From NCBI GenBank assembly GCA_026225945.1, contig JAMJFZ010000239.1, positions 26,065,501 to 26,129,500 on the forward strand: a stretch of DNA of 64,000 nucleotides. The letters are read 5' to 3'. Below are positions 34,245 through 45,929 of this stretch, one piece after another (the first letter of the stretch is position 1; each line of letters opens with the position of its first letter). Position numbers and translations under genes: made by a program. This stretch comes from Cricetomys ansorgei (Eukaryota; Chordata; Mammalia; Rodentia; Nesomyidae). Below the pieces are notes generated by a model. The model saw only the letters and a list, made by a program, of their open reading frames with translations, was not told where the DNA came from and did no database searches.

Positions 34245-36595
34245 CGTTTGAACAGTGGAACTAAAGTGCTACCTGTCTTAGCCAATGCATGGGTAAGGGC
34301 AAACCATTATTTGCTGTGATGTAGACTAGAGGAATGGGGAACAGTTGTGGATGAGGGGATACAATGGGAGCCCAGGGTTTGGGAAACACCAGAGCAAAAG
34401 AAGCAACCCTGGAAAGGGTTGACAATTACCATCAAGTTCAAAGTTTAGCCAGGGCTACACAGAGGCCAATGGTAGTACCAAGCAATATAATGGCAGGTGA
34501 TACACAGCCCTTGAGAAGGGGATATATGTACAGCTTTGTTTTCTAAAGACAGAAATATGGAGTACAGGACCAACCAGAGCAATGTTTCTAAGACTCACAG
34601 GGAAAAGTGAGTGGCTACGGGCTTCTGCTTGGTTAGTACCTGTCTTAGTCTGTCTACTGCTGTGGCGGCTTCATCTGTATATGGCAAATCTAATTAGCAA
34701 TTCTTGATTAGTTCTTTTTTTTGAAGCTATGAAGTGAATGCTGGGAATCTAAATGTTGATTGTGACTTGGGTGATAGTATAGAATATGAGGATGCTATTG
34801 TGGCCAAAGAAGATGATGGTCTTGTCCTTGTGAGCTGTGTATTAAAGTATTCAGATATTAAGCTGTCGTGATGTCTGAAGGCTATTTTCAAGTTGTACAT
34901 GGGAAGTGTTCATGCATGTATTGTGTGTGTTCCCAAAAGGAGAAGAAAGGTAAAAGTGTGGTAAGATATTAGTTATTTCTGAGTCAAAGTAAAGTATATA
35001 CACATATTCTTCATAGTTCTTTCAGCTTTTTATGGGCTTGAATTTTTACAAAAATAAAACATTGGATATCAAAAAGCAGGACACTCATAGCAGAGGAAAA
35101 CATTAAGGAAAACTTTGAAGAGGTAGTAATGAAGGCCGCAATATTCAGCATTCCTTGAGCAAGACTAGCACATCTGTACTGCTAGTTATGAAATCCTCAC
35201 AGCACAGGCCATGTCAGAATCAGTGGAAGGAATCAGAGAGCCAAAGACCTGGTGTGACTATTTCTGATTTTATAAATCAATAAGGAGACAAGCAAATTCG
35301 TGAAGACGTGTTGGCATAAGTTCTGAGCGGTCATGAAAGAAAATTCAATTTTGTTCTTCTCAAAACGCAGACCTGAAATCCACTGGGTATAGAGCTGTTA
35401 CTTTTCTTGTCGCTGTGGCCAAGTCCTTGGTGGTAGGCAGCTTGAAGGGACTATTGTGGCTCAGTTCGAAGTTCCAGTCCGTCTTGGTGGGAAGAGGCTC
35501 CCAGCTGACCCAATAGGAGCATGGAATTGCTTACTACATACAGACAGATCCAAAACAGCAGAACGCCAGTGCTTAGTTTTGTCTTTTCTGCCCCTCTGAT
35601 TCAGTCTGAGGCGCCAGCAGTGAGATGGAGCCACCACCCACATTCAGAGTGAGTCTGACTTCCTTAGTCAGTCCTGAGTCCAGTTCTCTCTGAGAACTCC
35701 CTCCTAGACATGCCCAAGGGGTATCTCCTAGGTGATTCTAGTTCCGTTCAAGTTAACAATGAAAATTATCCATCACAGTTGGAAAGTAAAAACTCATAGG
35801 ACATATAAAGTAAAAAAAAAAAAAACCCAATATTTTGGGGAATTATTTCATAAGCTTTTAGGAAGCTGAATACATCGCAAAAGAAGCAGAAAGCATTTAA
35901 CCATATAAAAATTTAACATTATATTAGCAGGTAGGTTAAGAGACTGATTTGGAATGTCATTTGCTGGATATTAGTTTTGTCATCTTAAGGAATTCATTGG
36001 AATCAAGTTTCTGAAAATCCCCAAGTCCCAAAGAAGGAGTGGTGAAAAGTCAGTAGCAAGCAATTCACTGGAGAAGTAGAGAAACACAGGAAAGCCTCTG
36101 CAGGTGACACAGAGTTGTGGCGGTGCAGACTATCTCCTGCTCTCAGGCATTATCAGTGGTGTTCAAAGTTGTGCAGGTCTTAAAGAATTTAGCAGTTCTA
36201 AGGATGAGTCATAATAACCCTTGATTTTATAACTACCTTACAGACTGAACCTTGAAGAAAATAACCCCAAGTAGGGGTAGGTGAAAACTTTATACAAAAA
36301 TCTTGTCATTCATGTCATTAATAAGAGAGCAACATTGCTAGTGAACTAAATATTTAGCAATAATGGAGCACTTAGAGAATTATGATTCAGTGACCTCCTC
36401 CGAAGGACTATCATGCAGCTATTAATAATGATGATTATGGAGACTGCAGCCATCAAAAGTGATGGTCACCAGCATTGCATGGAACAAATTATTTTGAAAT
36501 GTGAAGTTTAAAAACTTGAAAATGAATACATATAATACAAATGATAGAGATTTTAAAGCCAACTTATGAATAACTCTGTCATTTAGACAAATACC
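34245..36595. other. Unique intronic sequence, no gene seen
   Basis: About 2.3 kb of AT-rich sequence, with an A-run at about 35812-35825. No gene or clear repeat recognised. Confidence 0.5.
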
Positions 36596-36598
36596 CTT

Positions 36599-36735
36599 GC
36601 GTGCATGTTATTCCAATACTTGAGAAGCTGAAGCAGAAAATTGCTGTGTGTTCAAGGCCAGCCTGGGCTGCTTATACTTAGCAAGACACTGTTTCAAATG
36701 AATGAATAAATTAATGAATAAACAAATAATAAGTA
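36599..36735 (+). mobile_element. Old B1-like SINE
   Basis: gtgcatgttattccaatact, ttgagaagctgaagcagaaa, ttcaaggccagcctgggctg and caagacactgtttcaaatga, ending in an AAT-rich tail. Confidence 0.75.
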
Positions 36736-36748
36736 CAGTATCTTTAAA

Positions 36749-36768
36749 CACACACACACACACACAAT
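36749..36768. repeat. (CA)n microsatellite
   Basis: Ten CA dinucleotides following the tail of the B1-like SINE. Confidence 0.9.
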
Positions 36769-36850
36769 CTTTCTCTCTTTCAGCTTGCCAAAGTCTACCT
36801 TCTGTATTATATCCTCTAACCCCAGAAGTAAGAATAGTTCAATCTCCAGT

Positions 36851-36960
36851 CCTAGAGGGTTTTATCCTCTGTACAATCTAATCTTAAACCTAGATCTAGA
36901 AGGCTTAAGCCTCCTTACAATCTAATCTGCAGACTTAAACCTAGAATGTTTCAGCCTCCA
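36851..36960. repeat. Degenerate 45-bp tandem repeat, about 2.4 copies
   Basis: Successive units begin ctaga at about 36852, 36896 and 36941. The first two share acaatctaatct, 44 bp apart, and all share a cctc-containing middle. Confidence 0.75.
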
Positions 36961-37930
36961 AGACTTACTACTGATTGGGTTCACTCTTGACTATCTTCTG
37001 AACTACCTCTTTTCACTTTGATCTGCTTTGTGAACTCTGAACTATAAATTGTAAATTGTCTGCTTCTGACTTTACTTTCCCTCTGCTTATTCTGGACTGG
37101 TTCTGCTCTTCTTAGCTTCTCCTTCTATCTGTGAATTGACTGCCTGACTGAATTAACTCTCCAACTTGTCAACTTTGAACTCAGCTCTTTTCTGAACTAT
37201 TTTCCAACTCTGAACTGACTGTGATCTGAGAGTCTTCATTTTATATCCTGAGTGTTGGGTGTGTCTTCACTCTGACTCAGTCTCAGACTTCAATCTGATT
37301 CAGGCCCAGAGTTTGGGATTAAAGGCATCACTACCATTGCCTTCAGAGCATTTCATCCACATCATACAGGCCTCTGAATATGATCCTTTCCGACAGCCCT
37401 TTGGATGTGATCCCTTCCTAGCTATCACACAAGCCTTTCAGTTTTTGCCAGAGCAGCTATGCTTCTGGATTAAAAGATTAAATGTTCCTCTACATCTTGG
37501 CTCTTGAAGGTAGGTGATCCTATCCCAGAGTAGCCATGATGTCAGATCAAGGATCAAGTGTTCCTCTACACAGGAAAGCCTGTCTTTGCCAGAGGTGAAT
37601 TCTAGCAAGGCAAGCACTTATAGAGCAGCTACTGTACTTCAGCTGAACACCAAGAAAATGTGTGGGTTCATCCTGCCTATGCCAGAAGAGGTTTGTGGGG
37701 AGCCTAGATGTCTGTTCTGTGAAGCCATGAGGAGGCTTTCCAGCACTCGTATAAGGCGATCAGAAGTGAGGCTTAGTGTTTCCTCCCTACTGGGCAACAT
37801 GGTTTCCTGGACCTCAGAGAGAACCGAAGTAGCCTGACTTGACTACTATTGGTAGACCCAAGGAGAACCTGGACTTCTGCTCTGGCCTGGCAGCCACAGG
37901 GCAGTATCTCCACTCCAAAGAAATCTAGTC
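36961..37930. other. Unassigned segment with repeated TGAACT words
   Basis: Six copies of tgaact occur between about 36998 and 37215. A gggattaaaggcatcac sequence (37316-37332) resembles a reversed B1 start. The open frame 37514-37837 has no recognisable protein. The segment directly precedes the MT LTR and may be part of an older composite insertion. Confidence 0.4.
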
Positions 37931-37938
37931 CAGATACC

Positions 37939-38291
37939 TGTCTTAGTTACTTTTCTATTGCTGTGATAAGGTACTATGACCAAGGCAACTTGTAGAAGAG
38001 TTTATTTTGGGCTTACAGTTTCAGAGGGTTAGAGTCTATAACCATCATGTCAAGGAACATGGCAGCAGGCAGGCAGGCATGAGTGATGCTGGAACAGTAG
38101 CTGAGAGCTCACACTTCCATCCATAAGCACAGACAGATTGAGGTAACTAGCAATGCATGGTCTTTTGAAACCACCCCCACCCTTCCTCCAACAAAGCCAC
38201 ACCTTCTGATTCTTCCCAGACAGTTCCACCAACAGAGGAACTCATATTCAAATATGAGTCTGTGGGGACCATTCTCATTCAGACCACCACA
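37939..38291 (-). mobile_element. MT-class MaLR solo LTR, reversed
   Basis: 353 bp. Plus reading starts tgtcttagttacttttctat and ends ttcagaccaccaca, so on the minus strand it begins TGTGGTGG and ends AAGACA, the expected LTR termini. Inside are ccaaggcaacttgtagaaga, ttacagtttcagagggttag and a ggcaggcaggcatg block. The flanking 5-mers (atacc and gtgcc) match only in part. No internal retroviral sequence is seen. Confidence 0.92.
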
Positions 38292-38296
38292 GTGCC

Positions 38297-38630
38297 CATC
38301 AAAAGATAAAATGTGGTATGTATATACAGCGAAATTATCCAAGAAGAATAAAATCACATCATTTGCAGGAAAAATGAGTTAAGCAAAATAAACCGGAACC
38401 AGAAAGATAAATACATGTTGTCTTTCATATGAAGAATCTAGATTAAGAGAAAATAGAGAATGGGGAGTCATGGGGAGAATGGGGAGAATGGGAAGAAAAA
38501 GGAGACCAGTGAGACGGGGGAAGGGAGAGGAGAAGTGAGGGAATGTGTACAAAGAGCACACTGGTATGGAAATTACATAATGAAACCCATTATTTTGAAC
38601 AATTAAAATGCACTAACAAAAAGCCCAAAT
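38297..38630 (+). mobile_element. L1 LINE 3' end
   Basis: atcaaaagataaaatgtggt, tcatttgcaggaaaaatgag and accagaaagataaatacatg match the last part of L1 ORF2; a purine-rich tract with repeated ggggagaat follows, then an A-rich end. 5'-truncated. It begins almost directly after the MT LTR. Confidence 0.8.
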
Positions 38631-38631
38631 A

Positions 38632-39415
38632 AAGAGTTTCCAATGACATCCAGTCTCATGATACAAAAATGGTTTCAAATCAAAATCACTCGATAATAGA
38701 AAAAAATGATGATCTCAGACTGAATGAAAAACTTTAATCAAGACATCATGAAAATGACAGAGATATGAGAATTACCTGACAGATTTCAAAGGTGCTAAAA
38801 CATGCTTGAAACAAAGGAAAAAATAAGCTCAGCAAGAAGATAATGTCTGCTGAGAAACCATAGAAGCAGAAAATAGGAAAATATCTCTCATGTGCTCAAA
38901 GAACTGTCCATTGGGCTTCCACACCCGGAGAGCATTCCTTCAGGAGTCAAGACATCCTCAGACGATGGATATGTCCCAGCAGACTATCTGAAGATAATGT
39001 CTGAAAAGAGTTATCCTAATAAGAAAAGAAGGAACCTTGGAATGTCAGGAAGGTAGGTAGGTTATATGGTACCCCACCCCCCAAAAAAAGTATGTAAATC
39101 AAATAGTTTTCCCTCTTTTGAATTTACTAAATTATGTTTGATGGTTGAAACAAAAAGTGTGGTACCTGATACACTGTTGTGCATAGAGAAAACTTATCTT
39201 AGGTAATTGAAGAGGAAGACAGATATGAGAGCCAAGACTTCCGTGTCTCATATGAACTAGGAGTACGTCAGTAGACTATGATAAGGTAACATATACTTTA
39301 TGTAATATCTGAATCAGCAAAAATCTGTACAAACTGTGGATAATTAAAAATAAGATTTTTAAAACTGTAATGCATAAGAATGCAGGATAAAGAACACATA
39401 ATAAAAAGTACAGTA
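38632..39415. other. A-rich intronic sequence, origin unclear
   Basis: Strongly A-rich on the plus strand, perhaps ancient LINE-derived, but no motif is clear enough to name. Confidence 0.35.
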
Positions 39416-39417
39416 TA

Positions 39418-39659
39418 GTCTAGACCAGACTATATTCTCAACCTTCCTAACACTGTGATCCTTTGATGCAGTTCCTCGTGTTGTGCTGACCCCAACCATA
39501 AAATTATTTTTGTTGCTACTTCATAACTGTAAATTTGCTACTGTTATGAGTCATAATGTAAATATTTGACATGCAGATGGCCTTAGGTGACCCCTATGAA
39601 AGGGTCATTCTACCCCCAAAGGTGTCACAACCCACAGGTTGAAAACCGCTGTTCTAGAC
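39418..39659. mobile_element. URR1 hAT-Charlie DNA transposon with 8-bp target-site duplication
   Basis: Element at 39426-39651. Terminal inverted repeats are ttctcaacctt on the left and ggttgaaaaccgctg on the right. The interior has aattatttttgttgctactt, gacccctatgaaagggtcat. Flanks gtctagac (39418-39425) and ttctagac (39652-39659) match at 7 of 8 bases and fit the NTCTAGAN preference of this class. Non-autonomous, no transposase. Confidence 0.93.
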
Positions 39660-39993
39660 CAAGAGAAACCTCAAAAGATTGAAAAGAGCTAAAATCATAT
39701 ACGATCTATTTTGTGACCATAATGAAATTAAATTAGAAGTGAATTTTAAAAAAGAGAATAGAAAACTGTCCCAACACTCGCAAACTCCAAGTAACTCTCT
39801 TCCCTATAACCTGTGAATCCAAGAGGAATTCTCAAGGTACGTTTAGACCACGTTACACTAAGTGAGCATGAAAACAGAACACATGAGCTAATGCAGTGCT
39901 GGCAGGGGACCTACTGCATTGAGAGCATGCAGTAGAGAAGAAGAAAAAGTCTCTGTTGAATAATGAGTTTCCATTCCAAGAACCCAGTGCAAA

Positions 39994-40090
39994 GGGGGCT
40001 AGGGAGATAGCTCAGTAAAATGCTGGTCATGCAGCCATGAAGACCTGAGTGTGATCCCTAGAACCCACAGGTAAAAAAAACAAAAACAAT
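39994..40090 (+). mobile_element. tRNA-derived SINE head (B4/ID type)
   Basis: ggggctagggagatagctca (A-box) and gtgtgatccctagaaccca (B-box region), followed by A-rich gtaaaaaaaacaaaaaca. Confidence 0.8.
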
Positions 40091-40151
40091 GAAGCCTGGT
40101 CGCCAATCACAGGGCTCAACCGTGTCTCAGTTCTCCTTCTCCTTTAATGTA

Positions 40152-40245
40152 GGCTGGGGCTCTGGCCCACAAGCAGAGCGTTGTAGGCTTAGCATGTAGA
40201 GACGCTGCGTTTCAATCCCCGGCATCACCGATATCAAAACGAGAA
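40152..40245 (+). mobile_element. ID SINE, decayed
   Basis: ggctggggctctggcccaca, ttgtaggcttagcatgtaga and ttcaatccccggcatcacc match an ID element, with an A-containing tail. Confidence 0.65.
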
Positions 40246-40249
40246 AAAG

Positions 40250-41665
40250 TTCCACTTCACTGTCTTCACAGAACTTGCTAAAATCTGTAAGGTTCTGGTA
40301 TCTTCACAGACCACCTCATTCTGCTGTGAAAGAAATATATTCGAGGTGGTGGTTGTTGGGTGGTTCACATGTTTTAGAGAGCTAAATGTTCATAGCACAG
40401 ACTGTATGTCATTTACACAATTGTAGGGCTTATCGTAAGGTCCAGCTAGTAGAAGTTAGATCTCAGTAAGGACTGTTGAGGGTAGAATGAATGGAGAGAA
40501 TCGTGATGTGCTGATAGATGTTTAACAACTCCCTCTGGGGAAGAAAACAGAAGCCATCCTTTGTATATTTGCCAGTGCCAACCTATTAGCACAGCATCCA
40601 GTGGGGATGAGGTGTGAAGAGGCCTTTGAGGAGCAGCCAGAGCTGCTCATACAACCGAAGACAGAACTGATTTAAATAGCCTCATTGGCTGAGTGTCTTT
40701 ACTTTCCGATGCCAGACTTGTGTAGTCCACATCAAACTAAAAAGAAAATGTGGGACTTGGGTGATTGTCACTTGCTTTCCATTTATATTGATGGAGATGG
40801 TGAGAATCAGTCGTTGGCATAAAATACACTCAGCTTCCCTAGAAAGAAAAGTGACAAAGAATGTGGTTTGTTGCTGGTGTGTATAAACCTTGCGTCCAAG
40901 GTGTTCACTAGGAAAGGCACGGATGACAGTAGTTCCCTGCTGTCTGACTCGGGGTAGAAGCGGGTTAATTTTTCTTGATCAGACCTTTCCTCCTCTTGAG
41001 GGTGATTGCTTTTGAGAAACTTAAGGCCACAGTGTCTTGATAAAGCCTTACTCTTGTAAGGAACGGGACGAGAAGTTTCCAGGTAGTTCTGCACTGTGGA
41101 CTTGTTTCTTGGTGTGGACACATCACTTCTCTCCTGAGGACACAGAAGACATATCCCCCTCACTCCACGGCTGCAGCTGCTACAAAATCAACCTCAAAGC
41201 CGGTTGCAACCTGTGCCCTTGGGCCACAGTCTCCACATGGTTTGGCAGGGTTTACTTATTCCAAGGGTTTCTGTGCAGTTCTGTAGCCATAGAGATTTCA
41301 GTTGAGCTAACCTATGCAAGAAAACCTCAGGGTCTAGTTTCTTCTAAAGCTCAAAGTGACTAGGAGACCCAAGTATCCTTAAATTTTGCACTGTGAGTTA
41401 AGAGACCCTGGCAACAGTGGTTTGAAGAGCCTGACTCCAGAGTGTCTTAAGACAGTAATTTTGAAAAAGGGGCTGAGCGGAGGGAAGTAGGAGAATATAT
41501 GGGGTAAATTTTGCTACTCAGTTGTACTAGCAAGTTTATAAAAAGTGGGGCAAAAATTACTAATTCAGGGTTATCACTCATTCTCATTTTTGATGTCAAA
41601 TGTGAGTGGTTTTCTTTCTGCTTTGGTTTCCATATCTTCTTCTATATACATTTTCACTTTTATGA
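40250..41665. other. Unique intronic sequence, no gene seen
   Basis: No repeat recognised. The opposed open frames at 40807-41163 (minus) and 41037-41363 (plus) have no recognised family and no start or splice context, so I do not call them. Confidence 0.45.
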
Positions 41666-41667
41666 TT

Positions 41668-41847
41668 AAAAGTCACACATGAGCCAGGTGGTGGTGGTGC
41701 ATGCCTTTAATCCCAGCGCTCGGGAGGCAGAGACAGGCAAATCTCTGTGAATTTGAGGCTAGCCTGGTCTACAGAGATTCAGGACAGACCAGAGAAACCT
41801 TGACTCAGAAAACAACAACAACAACAAAAAGAAAAAGTCGCACATGA
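41668..41847 (+). mobile_element. B1 SINE with 15-bp target-site duplication
   Basis: B1 body at 41683-41832 (gccaggtggtggtggtgcat, cagcgctcgggaggcagaga, aaatctctgtgaatttgagg) with an (AAC)n-rich tail. The direct repeats aaaagtcacacatga (41668-41682) and aaaagtcgcacatga (41833-41847) differ at one base, which looks like a CpG-type transition. Confidence 0.95.
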
Positions 41848-41975
41848 ATAGGAAAATGAAGCAGTTTTGTTGATTTTGTAATTTAATCATTTTTATGTGT
41901 ATTTGGGATAAAAGAGGAAGGAAACCAGTGGGAAGTAGAGAAACAATAGAATAAAGGAAATATGTTCTAAGTAAA

Positions 41976-42045
41976 TTATATATATGTATGTAAATATAAT
42001 GACAGTTACTTTGTATATATAAAGTTAATATATATCAATAAAAGC
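41976..42045. repeat. TA-rich low-complexity stretch
   Basis: tatatatgtatgtaaatata and tatatataaagttaatatat type sequence. Confidence 0.8.
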
Positions 42046-42534
42046 TGGAGAAAGGCAACAAAGCTGAATATTCTGGTTAACCCGATACCCAAGGTCCCTC
42101 ATGAACTATTTAAAAGCTTTCTCTGTCACTTTGATGCCCCAGCATCCCCAGGATGGTGACTCACTGATAACAGATGAGGGTTTGCTTGTGATGTGAACCA
42201 GTGTAGTGGACATCTTCAAGCCTCACATTCTGACATTCAGAGTCAGAGAAATGCAGCATCACATACTTGCTGGGGCAGGGGAGACTTGAGAACTAAGTCC
42301 GATTCTCCAGACTAGTGTCACTCATAAGATGAGGTTAAGGCACTGCGTATTGGGCCTACATCACCATCAATTTTAAGACAGCATTGTTTTCTGTATAACT
42401 CACGGAGAAAAACTACCCAGTAAACATGCAGTAAGTTGATTGGTTACAAGGTGTGCCCTGGTTTTAAACAGATCAAAGAATGAGACACAGTGTGATTTGG
42501 AATGGATGAGATTGATGATGGCCTGCTGTAGATG

Positions 42535-42650
42535 ATTTTTACATAAAGTCTAAGTGAGATGGCATTCAAAGCACTCGGCACACAGCACCTCTCACAAGGT
42601 GAAAACCTAGCAAGCAGTTGGTATTGTATTATCGGCAGTTATGGTTGTCA
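42535..42650 (+). mobile_element. MIR SINE 3' fragment
   Basis: ggcattcaaagcactcggca, cacagcacctctcac and gtattatcggcagttatgg fit the MIR 3' region (the lagcac-agtgcctggcac part). Confidence 0.5.
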
Positions 42651-42659
42651 TCCTGCCAG

Positions 42660-43160
42660 TCCCTAAAATGAGCTATAGTGTTTTGCTTTCTTTTCTGATA
42701 TTTGAAACCGAGTTTGCCGAATGGATCTACGAGGCTATTGTTGGTTTTTGTAAAGGACTTGGGTTATCAGCAAAACGACTGTATCAAATCAGATGATATG
42801 TAATGACCTGCCGTTCTGTCTGAAATGCTTAATGAGTGTGACACTTGACAAAGGCCTTTTGGTGGAAAGTGGGCTTCCCGCTCTTCATCTCTTAAGTGAA
42901 GGGTAGAATAAAGGCCCAAATTATGCTTAGTAGTTGGGCAGGTTGAGAGGGCTTTTAATGCAGCTCCCTGTTCAGCTCGCCTGCGACTGTGATAGCTGAT
43001 AATTTGGTGGCTGGCTGGGCAATTGCTCTGCAGTGAACTGAAGGAAGGCCTTTATGCATGAAGCTGGCAATACTGCAGAGGGCAGTGAAGATGTATTTGA
43101 AGCAACATGATACCGATGCAGTCACTGTAAAGCTCAGCTATAATAGAGCACCACAGTAAG
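42660..43160. promoter_or_regulatory. Candidate conserved noncoding element
   Basis: Repeat-free sequence with many intact developmental-type motifs (tgataatttggtgg, gggcttttaatgcagc, aatgagtgtgacacttgac) and few signs of decay. Judged by eye only. Confidence 0.3.
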
Positions 43161-43714
43161 CCAAAATCTGGTCAGGGAGGATAACTGCTAACGAGTCTGT
43201 GAAGCCAGTGTGCCTCAGCTGTAAGGAAGGCCAGCTGGCTGCTTATGTGTCTCCTTGGAGACCTACGAGACTTGAAAATACCATCCCATCCTGCTCAGTG
43301 CCCACCCTCAGTGCTGTGCAGTGTCCTCATGCCTGGTGGCCGCAGCTGCCCTGCTCTCCTTCTGCAGAAGCTAGTGTTTGGGAGTTCCCACCTTCTCTTT
43401 GGATAGTTAGATGAACACTGTTTAACCTTTGATGGAGATGTAGAATTCTACCAAACATTAGAAACTTTTAAACAATAATTACCTACTTTTGCATTTCTGG
43501 AAATAAAGGCCTATGGTCCACCCTGAATAAGGCAGGTTCTTCTAGGTGGTTAATTGATTTCCAGAAGGGGCATTGTGGCACTAGAAGAGACACAGGGAAG
43601 TTGTTCTAAGCAGGTGTTCCTCAGTTTTGGTTCACATTTGCAGGCAATGTGGAACTTCTTTATTTTTCAGACCTTCTTACACACATAAGCATGTGACAGA
43701 GGACAGGTTATTAC

Positions 43715-43850
43715 ACTCATAGTCTGAGTTACCTAGACTATAAAATGGAAATATCAATAAAGCCTCCTCATGGGACTGGTGTGAAGATAAGAAGAGACTG
43801 TCTTTGAAATACCTGATGCTGCTCTTGTGCCTGGTGATTAGCGAATACGT
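43715..43850 (+). mobile_element. MIR SINE fragment
   Basis: gagttacctagactataaaa, tggaaatatcaataaagcct, cctcatgggactggtgtgaa and cttgtgcctggtgattagcg follow the MIR core and 3' order. Confidence 0.65.
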
Positions 43851-44160
43851 GGCAATAGCACGATTACTAGAAGCTCATGTGTTCATCTACCAAGGTGTGA
43901 AGAGACTTTGGTTGTTCTTAGGACTGAGATGTATATTGCCCAGGAACATTTCTTTCTTGGTACCCATAAGTCTTGAGTTTCTGATACTGCAGGGTGTGGT
44001 CTTGAAGGGGCCCCCAGGGTACTGTAGCCATTCAGCTACATTTTGCTAATTGGCCTTGCTGATTAATGAAACTGTTATATGTGTGTTTTTTCTTTTGTGC
44101 CTATAATGTTTTATGTTCTGGGACTGCATTTTGAAAAGTAGTAAGCCTGTCATGTGAAGA

Positions 44161-44272
44161 CATGGTTCTCAATCCTGCACACCTGAGTCACCAAGGGAGA
44201 CAGGGACACACAGCTGGATGCCTGGATGCCTTCAAGGTTGGGCTGTGTGAGCACTCAGTGTTGAGAACCACG
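44161..44272. mobile_element. MER5-like hAT transposon relic
   Basis: Begins catggttctcaatcctgcac with gagtcaccaagggagacagg and ends gtgttgagaaccacg. The ends are near-complementary inverted repeats of the hAT-Charlie type. Confidence 0.6.
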
Positions 44273-44799
44273 GGCCTAGAGAAATTAGCAGCCACTGTGT
44301 GTCTCGGCAGTCTTGTCTGTCCTCCTTAACTGGATCTATTCTGTTCTGTTTGTTTGTTTTCTGAAGTGTTCTGTTTAATCTCAGTTTCAAGAGAGGTGCT
44401 GAGACACTTTGGAAGTCAAGTGGATGTAAATCTTAGACTGCATTGGATGAGGTCGCTGTGGAATTACTCACTTGAGTATATCTTTTCTTGGTATCAGAAC
44501 TTTTGATGGGCATAATTATGTTTTGTTAATTATAACTATTTTTTTTTACTATTATTCAGTATTGGCAGATTATACTAGGTTTGCTAAAGTGACAAGCATC
44601 CCCCAAATTTCAGTGCTTGGAGCAACAGGTTATGTCTCTGCCATTTGCTTTGTGTCCACCGAGAACTCAGGAAAATGTGGGAAGATAATTGCGCACCAGC
44701 GTTAGCTGACACATGGCTCTCCACTGACATGTCACATGCACAGCATCTGGTCATAACTAGCTTTAGCAGAGCCACGTTGACAGTCCCACCTCAGACCTG

Positions 44800-45172
44800 T
44801 GTACCAGTTTGTATTGCTCTAACAAAATAACCTGAGTTAATTTATAAAGGAAAAGGGATTATTTTGGCTTGTGGGTTTGGAAGGTTCAGTGCAGGGTCAG
44901 CTGGCTCCATTGTTTTGGGCCTGTAGTAAGGTTTCATGCGTCGGTGGAGGGTGAAGCAGAGCAGAACAGCTCATACCAACAGCCAGGAAGCAAAAAGGGA
45001 AAACCCAGGAAGGATGGGCCAGCATCTCAGGATTCCTGTCAAGGGCACAGCTCTGCAGCAGTCCAGTGAGTTCCCATAAGGCCCTGCCTCACGAGTACCT
45101 CCCAATAGCACCACCTGAGGGCTGAGGGCCTCTGTCATGGGTCTTCTAGGGACAGTTATCCACATCACAGTG
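44800..45172 (-). mobile_element. MaLR-class LTR, reversed, decayed
   Basis: ccagtttgtattgctctaac, aaaataacctgagttaattt, gggattattttggcttgtgg, tcccaatagcaccacctgag and gacagttatccacatcaca fit the reversed MaLR plan. Confidence 0.55.
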
Positions 45173-45383
45173 GGTATGAGCAGTTTCTAGGCTAGGGCCC
45201 TAAGGATATTTCTGTCAGTTTTATTTTGTATTAGTTTATTTACAAAATCCAATGCAGGAAGAAGTATTACACAAAATTATCCTCGAACTCTCAGAAGTGT
45301 GTATATTTCATGTCAGATGAAGTCATTTCACATTAATACATACCATTTAGTATTTTCAGGAAGTTTTATTAAAAAAATTTTTT

Positions 45384-45553
45384 TTCTGTTTTTTTGTTTT
45401 GTGTTGTTTTTTCAAGACAGGGTTTCTCTTTGTAGCCTTGACTATCCTGGAACTCACTCTGTAGACAAGGCTGGCCTCCAACTCACAGAGATCCTCCTGT
45501 CTCTGCCTCCTGAGTGCTGGGTTAAAGGTGTGTGAAACCACCACCACTACCTA
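45384..45553 (-). mobile_element. B1 SINE, reversed
   Basis: T-rich tail, caagacagggtttctctttg, tatcctggaactcactctgt, gacaaggctggcctccaact and tgagtgctgggttaaaggtg. Nearly full length. Confidence 0.95.
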
Positions 45554-45929
45554 GTGTGAAGAACTTTTTTAAGAAGTCATTACGCAAGTTAATTTTTTGT
45601 TACGATTTTAACATGGAAAACAGGACAGCAGAGCTGTGCATACATTTCTTTACTTAGGTATATTTCCTACACTGTTTGAAGGTGACTCTGTGCTCTAATG
45701 TGAAGGAGGTGCCCAAACCACCCTGCTTGGCACAGCCTTCATTGGCCATGTTAGTGAACACCATGGCAGGACAGTAAACAAGGGGAAACACTGGAAATAA
45801 AAAGTCAGGAAAGACTTTGGGTCGGGAGTGGACAGGAGACATTTGATTTGCTTGTTTCTGATTATATAGAGTGGCATTTCGGTATTTGGAGCAGGCAGGG
45901 TGTGAAGTAAGCTTTAATACTTGGCCAGT

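Noticed and set aside
37514..37837. 107-codon plus-strand open frame
   Set aside because: No recognised domain, no start context, and inside a likely repeat-derived block.
40807..41163. 118-codon minus-strand open frame opposed to a plus-strand frame at 41037-41363
   Set aside because: No family match that I recognise and no gene structure; expected by chance in 64 kb.
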